The notes under the pieces: generated by a model
Database searches by the model: none
What the model was told of the DNA's origin: nothing
Seen by the model: only the letters and a program-made list of their open reading frames with translations
Source of the DNA: Bacillus xiamenensis
GTDB lineage: Bacteria > Bacillota > Bacilli > Bacillales > Bacillaceae
DNA: 64,000 nucleotides
Direction of reading: 5' to 3'
NCBI RefSeq assembly: GCF_000300535.1
Contig: NZ_AMSH01000005.1
Span: 1 to 64,000, forward strand
Made by a program: the position numbers and the translations under genes
Part shown: one piece after another, positions 58,468 through 64,000 of the stretch
Layout: the number at the start of each line of letters is the position of its first letter
Position numbering within the stretch: the first letter of the stretch is position 1

Positions 58468-59313
58468 ATGGTGCAATTGAAGAAACTTGCAAACGAGCGT
58501 TTTTCTGCCTTGATCTGTATGGATGGATTTAATGAGCGAATTCGTTTAGATGATTACAGCGGCAGGGTGCGGGATGTGATTCAGACCGTACTTCAGGAAG
58601 CGGCGGACTGCAAGGCTTCTAAGGTCATTGTAAAAGTAAGGCGTGAGCATCTGCCGCTTTTTTTAGAGAAAGGCTTTCGGCTTGAAGGGGTGTTTTCTCA
58701 TTATTTTCTCGGAAGTGATGCGTACGGCATGTCGCTCTTTCTGACTGAAGATCGGATGGACAGCCCCTATTGGCTGAAGGAAGATGAAATTGTTGCGTCT
58801 ATTCAAAAAAAGCCGATCAAAAAAGATCAGAGCGTGTGGCAGGATGAGTATGTGATAAGGAAAGCCGATACGCAGGACATTCACAAGCTGGCAGAGCTCT
58901 ATGATACGGTCTTTGAAACGTACCCCACGCCAATGAATAAGCCGGATTATATTCAAAAGGTCATGGAGGAAGGGACGGTTTTTTATGCCGTTGAACATGA
59001 CGGTCATATTGTGAGTGCGGCATCTGCTGAAATCAATGCACCGTATGGTCATGCAGAATTAACCGATTGTGCAACCCTTCCCACATACAGAAAACTAGGA
59101 TTCATGCATCATTTGATTCTAGCGCTCGAAAAAGAGCTTCAATCCATGCACATTTATGTCTTTTATTCTCTTGCACGTGCACTGTCCTATGGAATGAATC
59201 AAGTGTTTTATCAGCTTGGGTATACGTATACCGGACGCTTTCAAAACAACTGCTATATTTTTGACAAAATTGAAGATATGAATCTATGGGTCAAAACGCC
59301 AAATGAATCATGA
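58468..59313 (+). CDS. yodP: Beta-lysine N-acetyltransferase-like protein (AblB/YodP)
   Basis: A 281-aa protein. The N-terminal half (1-about 120) is the AblB-specific domain (SKVIVKVRREHLPLFLEKGFRLEGVFSHYFLG). The C-terminal half is a GNAT domain (YVIRKADTQDIHKLAELYDTVFETYPTPM, then the acetyl-CoA loop LPTYRKLGFMHHLI and an ARALSYGMNQVFYQLGYTYTGRFQNNCYI end). AblB acetylates beta-lysine made by KamA (AblA). kamA is not in the window. It is convergent, with a 6-base overlap, to the PucR-type gene. Confidence 0.85.
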   Translation: MVQLKKLANERFSALICMDGFNERIRLDDYSGRVRDVIQTVLQEAADCKASKVIVKVRREHLPLFLEKGFRLEGVFSHYFLGSDAYGMSLFLTEDRMDSPYWLKEDEIVASIQKKPIKKDQSVWQDEYVIRKADTQDIHKLAELYDTVFETYPTPMNKPDYIQKVMEEGTVFYAVEHDGHIVSAASAEINAPYGHAELTDCATLPTYRKLGFMHHLILALEKELQSMHIYVFYSLARALSYGMNQVFYQLGYTYTGRFQNNCYIFDKIEDMNLWVKTPNES

Positions 59314-60966
59314 AATGGTTCTCATCTGATCAAGCAGACCAGATAGGCGGTACGCCATGATACTAAGCTGCAACTTCATCCGATCATCAGTGGATTTGAG
59401 GCTGCAGCCTGTTCTCGTTTCAATTTGTTTCAACCGGTAGCTTAACGTATGCCGGTGAATAAACAATTCCCCCGCGGATTTTTGAATATTTTCATTGTGT
59501 GCCAAATACACTTCGAGTGTATGAATCAGGTCAGCCCCTTGTTTTTTCGTATAAAGCAGAGGGCTTAACAGCTCCACATAAAAGTCATGCAAATTCATTC
59601 CGGCTTCGTTCATTTCAAGCAGCATCCCATATAGACCGAGCTTCTGATAATGAATGATGCTGTCATCTGTTTTCAAAAGAGGAAGAAGCCTTGCTGCATA
59701 CTGGGCTTCTTTTGCACTTTTAGCAAAGAGACTGATCTGGTCGTAGGCTCTTCCAATGCCAATCACAATGGGATGGACGGGGAAAAAATAAGACCAAGTA
59801 CTGCGGCATTCTTCTGATGCACGATACCAATTTGTTTCTTGATACGTGCTTTTCCCTGCAGGCGTCAAGACGAAAATGGAATCAAGCCTTGCCTTTAGTA
59901 AAAAAGGGATATGTCTGCGTTCAAAAATGGATGTAAGCAATTGAGAGAGGCGCTGCACCATCTGGTGATCGAGCTGCGTGTGCTGATGCTGAAATTGAAA
60001 GTAGATGACGACCTGTTCCTCGCTCATATCATATTGCAGTTTTCTTGCTTGTTCGATGACATAGCTTTCTTCTGTGTATTGCTGCTGCAGCATATCATCT
60101 AATAAATGCCCCTGCATTTGGTTTTCTGTATCTTGAATGGCTTTTTGTTTCAGCCATTCAATGGCATACACCGCCCCGGCATGCTCGATGGCAATCGCAT
60201 CGAGATGATGCCACATCTCCTTTTTCTTTAAAGCCACAATAAACCCGAAAATATCGCCCATTGCAATCACGGGGCACGTAGCCAGAACAAACGCACCGCA
60301 TGTGTCATAGATGAGCCTCCCTTTCTCCTCTGCCTGCTTCAGAAGTGGAGCTGTTTCAATTGGTTCGTCATCTATTAGAAAGCCAAAAGCAGGAGAATAC
60401 GTTACGTGATCTGTTTCGAGATGAGCCGCTGTTTGGTGCAAAAACACATCAAGAACGACGATATTTGCCGCAGTAAGATGTGCCAGTTCATCCGTAATTT
60501 GCGTGACATTTTTATTGCTCACATTTAAATGGGTCAGTCTTTGATGAATCGCTGAAGAATATTTGAGTTGATGGAGCTGACTGCTAACGATTTGCTCTAG
60601 GACGGCTTTTGTAATGTCTGAAAAATTGACGTGCGGCGGAATTTCAATGAGCGGAATGCCGCTTTTTTTGGCTGCCTTAATCAGTGAGGCAGGAATCTCT
60701 GTTAAGTAGACGCCCTTATAAATGGCAATGGCTGATAGTCGACGGGATTGAATCAATTCTTCAAGGCGAGCGCATCTTTCTTTATTTTCTGCAAGCCCAA
60801 ACCCGGTTGTGACGAGTAATTCCCCTTCGGACAGTCTGGAAGTGTCCTCGATAATCTCCACAATGGTTACCCACTGAATGAGGCGGTCCAGTCCATTTTC
60901 TCCAGCAAGCAGTTTGGTTTCTTTCATCATATCGAGCGAGAGTGCATCTTTGACGAGAATCGCCAT
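59308..60966 (-). CDS. PucR-family transcriptional regulator
   Basis: A 552-aa protein. The N-terminal PucR domain is at about 1-125 (LAGENGLDRLIQWVTIVEI, then EGELLVTTGFGLAE), a GGDEF-like/CdaR middle follows, and the C-terminal HTH_30 is NENIQKSAGELFIHRHTLSYRLKQIETRTG (near residues 495-525). PucR-type proteins sense metabolites in purine, GABA or amino-acid use. It is divergent to yodT and likely controls the lysine-degradation genes. In B. subtilis I know no such partner for yodT. Confidence 0.85.
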   Translation of the reverse strand: MAILVKDALSLDMMKETKLLAGENGLDRLIQWVTIVEIIEDTSRLSEGELLVTTGFGLAENKERCARLEELIQSRRLSAIAIYKGVYLTEIPASLIKAAKKSGIPLIEIPPHVNFSDITKAVLEQIVSSQLHQLKYSSAIHQRLTHLNVSNKNVTQITDELAHLTAANIVVLDVFLHQTAAHLETDHVTYSPAFGFLIDDEPIETAPLLKQAEEKGRLIYDTCGAFVLATCPVIAMGDIFGFIVALKKKEMWHHLDAIAIEHAGAVYAIEWLKQKAIQDTENQMQGHLLDDMLQQQYTEESYVIEQARKLQYDMSEEQVVIYFQFQHQHTQLDHQMVQRLSQLLTSIFERRHIPFLLKARLDSIFVLTPAGKSTYQETNWYRASEECRSTWSYFFPVHPIVIGIGRAYDQISLFAKSAKEAQYAARLLPLLKTDDSIIHYQKLGLYGMLLEMNEAGMNLHDFYVELLSPLLYTKKQGADLIHTLEVYLAHNENIQKSAGELFIHRHTLSYRLKQIETRTGCSLKSTDDRMKLQLSIMAYRLSGLLDQMRTIS

Positions 60967-61157
60967 AGACTCATGACCTCCTTTTGAACACTCTTATACA
61001 TCATGTATAAAAAACACGTGTGAAATTCGGGCATGTGTCGAATGGAGGATGACTGCCCTCTTGATTAAGCTAATCTTATAACAAGTATACAAAATTTTCT
61101 TGCGATTCATGTAAAAAGAAAGAGACAGCTGCTGATAAGAGAGGGAGGAATGACAAA

Positions 61158-62522
61158 GTGGAGACCCGGGATTACCTAATCAAACCGATGTTGAATCAGC
61201 AATATCCTGTGGCTGTGAGAGGAGAGGGGATTTATTTATATGATCGGGACGGAAAAAAATATATAGACGGCTCATCGGGGGCAGTCACGGCAAGTATTGG
61301 ACATGGCATACCAGATATTATTGAAGCGATGACCGAGCAAGCGAAAAAGGTGAGCTTTACGTACAGGTCACAATTTACAAATGAACCAGCGGAAGAACTT
61401 GCGTATGAATTGAGTACACTTTGCCCAGGTAACCTGAACTGGTCTTTTTTTGTAGGAAGCGGATCAGAGGCAACGGAGACAGCTATGAAAATGGCGATTC
61501 AGCATTGGCAGGAGCAGGGAAAGGCAGAAAAGAATCACATCATATCAAGATGGATGAGTTATCACGGCATCACACTTGGTGCACTGTCGATGTCCGGTCA
61601 TATTGCGAGGAGAGAGCGCTTTGAACCACTGCTTGAAAAACACCCGGTGCTGTCTCCGCCCTATAACTACCGGTCATGGCTGCCAAAAGAAGAAAGCAAG
61701 CAGGTCGAGTGGTATGTCCAGGAATTTAAGACTGTCATTCAGCGTATAGGAAAAGAGAGGATTGCCGCATTCATTGCAGAACCGATTGTTGGAGCAGCGG
61801 GAGCGGCGCTTGTTCCGCCAGACGGATATTTCGAGGCGATGAAGCGTGTCTGTGAAGAAAACGAGATTTTAATGATTGTAGATGAGGTCATGACAGGCTT
61901 TGGACGAACTGGGAAAATGTTTGCGATGGAGCATTGGGGTGTCGTACCAGATATCATGGTTCTCGGAAAAGGAATGAGTGCAGGCTATTCACCGATTGCG
62001 GCCGCCGTTTCAGCGGATCATGTGATTGCGCCGATTCTCAGTGGTTCAGGCTCTGTGATGGCTGGCCACACATATAGTGCCAATCCGCTTTCAGCAGCCG
62101 TTTCACTTGCGGTCATTCGGTATATGAAAAAACATCAGCTGGCCGAACGGGCTGATCTTTCTGGGCGATACCTGATGAATGCTTTAAAAGAACTGCAATT
62201 AACACATTCCATTATAGGAGATGTGAGAGGGAAGGGATTGCTCATTGGCATTGAGTTTGTCGCAGATCGTTTATCCAAAACGCCATTTCCTGCACATGCC
62301 CAGATGACCAATCTTGTCGTTGAAACGGCAAAGCAAAACGGATTGCTCGTGTATCCCGCAAGCGCTGGAGAGGATGGAGTGGGCGGCGCAGCTGTCATGA
62401 TTGCACCGCCGCTTTCTATTACGCAGCAGGAGATGGATGAACTTATTTATATATTTGGGCAGACCATCACGCAGGTCGAACAAGAAGTCATCAATCGAGG
62501 GTTTTTCCCATCTGCTATGTAG
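61158..62522 (+). CDS. yodT: Class III aminotransferase YodT
   Basis: PLP-dependent class III (omega-amino acid) aminotransferase, 454 aa. It has the substrate/PLP blocks VGSGSEATETAMKMA (near residue 100), ISRWMSYHGITLGALSMSG and IVDEVMTGFGRTGKM (near 235). The Schiff-base Lys is in LGKGMSAGYSPIAA (near 271). In B. subtilis YodT acts in the acetyl-beta-lysine route. The GTG start follows GAGGGAGGAA. It leads the yodT-yodS-yodR-yodQ set. Confidence 0.88.
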   Translation: METRDYLIKPMLNQQYPVAVRGEGIYLYDRDGKKYIDGSSGAVTASIGHGIPDIIEAMTEQAKKVSFTYRSQFTNEPAEELAYELSTLCPGNLNWSFFVGSGSEATETAMKMAIQHWQEQGKAEKNHIISRWMSYHGITLGALSMSGHIARRERFEPLLEKHPVLSPPYNYRSWLPKEESKQVEWYVQEFKTVIQRIGKERIAAFIAEPIVGAAGAALVPPDGYFEAMKRVCEENEILMIVDEVMTGFGRTGKMFAMEHWGVVPDIMVLGKGMSAGYSPIAAAVSADHVIAPILSGSGSVMAGHTYSANPLSAAVSLAVIRYMKKHQLAERADLSGRYLMNALKELQLTHSIIGDVRGKGLLIGIEFVADRLSKTPFPAHAQMTNLVVETAKQNGLLVYPASAGEDGVGGAAVMIAPPLSITQQEMDELIYIFGQTITQVEQEVINRGFFPSAM

Positions 62523-62535
62523 GGGAGGAAGGAAC

Positions 62536-63222
62536 ATGAACAAAACGGTGGGCTTTGATGAAGTGGTTAAGCGATTGAAAGATGGGATGACCATCATGTT
62601 TGGCGGATTTGGCGGCGTGGGTTCACCACCATCGTTGATTGATGCCATTTTGGAAGCAAATATTCAAGATCTGACATTGATCGGAAATGATGCAGGCTTT
62701 CCCCAAATTGGCGTGGGCCGACTTATCACAGAAGGAAGAGTCAAAAAAATCATCGCTTCTCATATTGGTTCGAATCCGATTGCCGGTCAGAAAATGCAGG
62801 CAGGTACATTAGACGTTCTTTTTTACCCGCAGGGCATCCTTGCAGAAAAGATCAGAGCAGGCGGGATGGGGCTGGCGGGCATTGTGACAGATGTCGGAAT
62901 GGATAGTCTGAACCTTGAGGAGAAACAATTGGTTCCGTTAAATGGGAAAAATTATATTTTTGAGCCTGCGCTCACGGCGGATATTGCCATCGTCAATGCC
63001 TATAAAGCGGATGAAGCGGGAAATCTGATTTTTGATAAAAGTGCACGAAATACAAACCCGCTTGTCGCCATGGCAGGGGATTGGACCATTGCGGAAGCAG
63101 AAAAGATTGTGCCGGTGGGACAGCTTCATCCAGAAGAAATCGTGACGCCGGGCGTATTTGTGAACCAGATCGTGCAATCAAAAGGAGTGAACTGGACATG
63201 GGCATGGGAGACATCGATTTAA
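62536..63222 (+). CDS. yodS: CoA-transferase alpha subunit YodS
   Basis: Subunit A (228 aa) of a 3-oxoacid-type CoA-transferase. It has FDEVVKRLKDGMTIMFGGFGGVGSPPSLIDAI at the N-terminus, the GVGSPP turn being the family signature. LIGNDAG and GSNPIAGQKMQAG follow. ATG 62536 follows GGGGAGGAAGG. It overlaps yodR by 25 bases. The likely acceptor is a lysine-derived keto acid. Confidence 0.88.
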   Translation: MNKTVGFDEVVKRLKDGMTIMFGGFGGVGSPPSLIDAILEANIQDLTLIGNDAGFPQIGVGRLITEGRVKKIIASHIGSNPIAGQKMQAGTLDVLFYPQGILAEKIRAGGMGLAGIVTDVGMDSLNLEEKQLVPLNGKNYIFEPALTADIAIVNAYKADEAGNLIFDKSARNTNPLVAMAGDWTIAEAEKIVPVGQLHPEEIVTPGVFVNQIVQSKGVNWTWAWETSI

Positions 63223-63863
63223 GACACTGCATTGCCAAAAGAGCGGCACAGGAAATTGAAGATGGCATGATTGTGAATCTTGGGATCGGCATCCCGACCC
63301 TAGCGGCCGATTACATCCCCGCACATTACGAGGTGTGGCTGCATGCAGAAAACGGCATTATGGGGGCAGGAGCCTCGCCCCTGCAAGGGGAAGAAGATCC
63401 GAATTTGTGCAATGCCGGCGGTTTTCCCATTACGTTAATAAAAGGCGGCTCCTACATGGACAGCACGACGGCTTTTGGCATTATCCGAAAAGGGATGCTT
63501 GATATGACGATTTTGGGTGCACTTGAAGTAAGCAGTCAGGGGGATCTTGCCAATTGGATTGTACCGGGTAAAAGAGTGCCTGGTATGGGCGGAGCGATTG
63601 AACTGGCGCAAAAAGCGAAAAAGGTGGTGGTGGTGATGAGCCATCTGGATAAACAAGGTCGATCTAAAGTGAAATCGGCTTGTACACTGCCCTTAACCGC
63701 TAAATCTTGTGTCGATTTGATTATTACCGATATGGCGGTGATCGAGGTTAAGTCTCAGCTACTCATTTTGCGTGAAGTCATGCCGCCGTTTCAGCCGGAA
63801 GATGTTATGAGGGCGACAGAAGCTCCTTTAATATTAGCGCCTGATGTCAAATCTGTTGTGTAG
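63198..63863 (+). CDS. yodR: CoA-transferase beta subunit YodR
   Basis: Subunit B (221 aa) of the CoA-transferase. It has IAKRAAQEIEDGMIVNLGIGIPTLAADYIP near residue 10 and the catalytic Glu in HAENGIMGAG (near 48). LQGEEDPNLCNAGG follows. ATG 63198 stands 7 bases after AAAGGAGTGA, so the upstream in-frame codons are dropped. Active as a pair with YodS. Confidence 0.9.
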   Translation: MGMGDIDLRHCIAKRAAQEIEDGMIVNLGIGIPTLAADYIPAHYEVWLHAENGIMGAGASPLQGEEDPNLCNAGGFPITLIKGGSYMDSTTAFGIIRKGMLDMTILGALEVSSQGDLANWIVPGKRVPGMGGAIELAQKAKKVVVVMSHLDKQGRSKVKSACTLPLTAKSCVDLIITDMAVIEVKSQLLILREVMPPFQPEDVMRATEAPLILAPDVKSVV

Positions 63864-63877
63864 AAAGGATGACCAAC

Positions 63878-64000
63878 TTGCAGCCAATCACACGTATCAG
63901 AAACTGGATGAAAGAGCATCAGGAGGAAGCCATTACACTTCTTCAGCAAATGGTGCAATGCGAGAGCACACAAGGAAATGAACAGGAAGTACAAAACATC
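63878..64000 (+). CDS. yodQ: M20-family deacylase YodQ, N-terminal part (cut by window end)
   Basis: 41 codons are in the window, starting from TTG 63878 after AGAAAGG. ATG 63869 is in frame but too close to the ribosome site. The phrase WMKEHQEEAITLLQQMVQCESTQGNE is the typical start of ArgE/DapE (peptidase M20) enzymes. In B. subtilis YodQ is thought to deacylate an N-acetyl intermediate of the beta-lysine route. The stop lies past the window. Confidence 0.75.
   Translation, partial: MQPITRIRNWMKEHQEEAITLLQQMVQCESTQGNEQEVQNI

Overview
The window is chromosomal DNA from a Bacillus, most likely of the B. pumilus/altitudinis/safensis branch (inferred). The gene order follows B. subtilis closely (thiL-tsaE-tsaB-rimI-tsaD, ydiF, moaC, rex, tatAy-tatCy, ydiK-ydiL, groESL, cotA, gabP, yeaB/mneS-yeaC-yeaD-yebA, guaA, pbuG, yebC-yebE-yebG, purEKBCSQLFMNHD). 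The proteins match the known B. subtilis lengths, with differences in the blocks between.

Layout. 1-25 is the 3' end of a tRNA (probably Asp). 300-3912 is an operon for thiamine activation (thiL), tRNA t6A synthesis (tsaE, tsaB, tsaD) and ribosomal protein acetylation (rimI). A cluster of DnaA boxes lies between tsaD and the convergent ABC-F gene ydiF. 6245-8377 holds moaC, the redox sensor rex and the TatAyCy translocase. After a NUDIX gene and ydiK/ydiL comes groES-groEL with a CIRCE operator. 12.4-17 kb is a lineage-variable block of small exported or membrane proteins of unknown role. 17.1-20.2 kb carries the spore-coat laccase cotA and the GABA permease gabP. 20.6-27.8 kb carries a cation-efflux gene, a MoxR/DUF58/transglutaminase operon and guaA.

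Between guaA and pbuG sits an insertion of about 12 kb. Its left part (28.1-34.6 kb) is visibly more A+T-rich and looks like a defence island. It has a Cap4/DUF4297-like nuclease gene next to a frameshifted SMC/Rad50-like ATPase with a CxxC hook (Lamassu/ABC-3C-like), then a large SF1 helicase with a C-terminal DUF2726-like nuclease domain. A CAAX-protease-family gene between them seems to have lost its start to a TGA. To the right are a GNAT gene, a small zinc-ribbon gene, an ECF sigma/anti-sigma pair and a divergent MFS/LysR pair.

40.5-58.1 kb is purine metabolism. pbuG and the twelve-gene purE operon each have a guanine-class riboswitch with a terminator, and purE also has PurR boxes. A tandem 116-bp repeat follows pbuG. 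The last 6 kb is a lysine-degradation (beta-lysine) set: yodP, a PucR-type regulator, then yodT-yodS-yodR and the start of yodQ, cut by the window end. It occupies a place after purD where B. subtilis has other genes.
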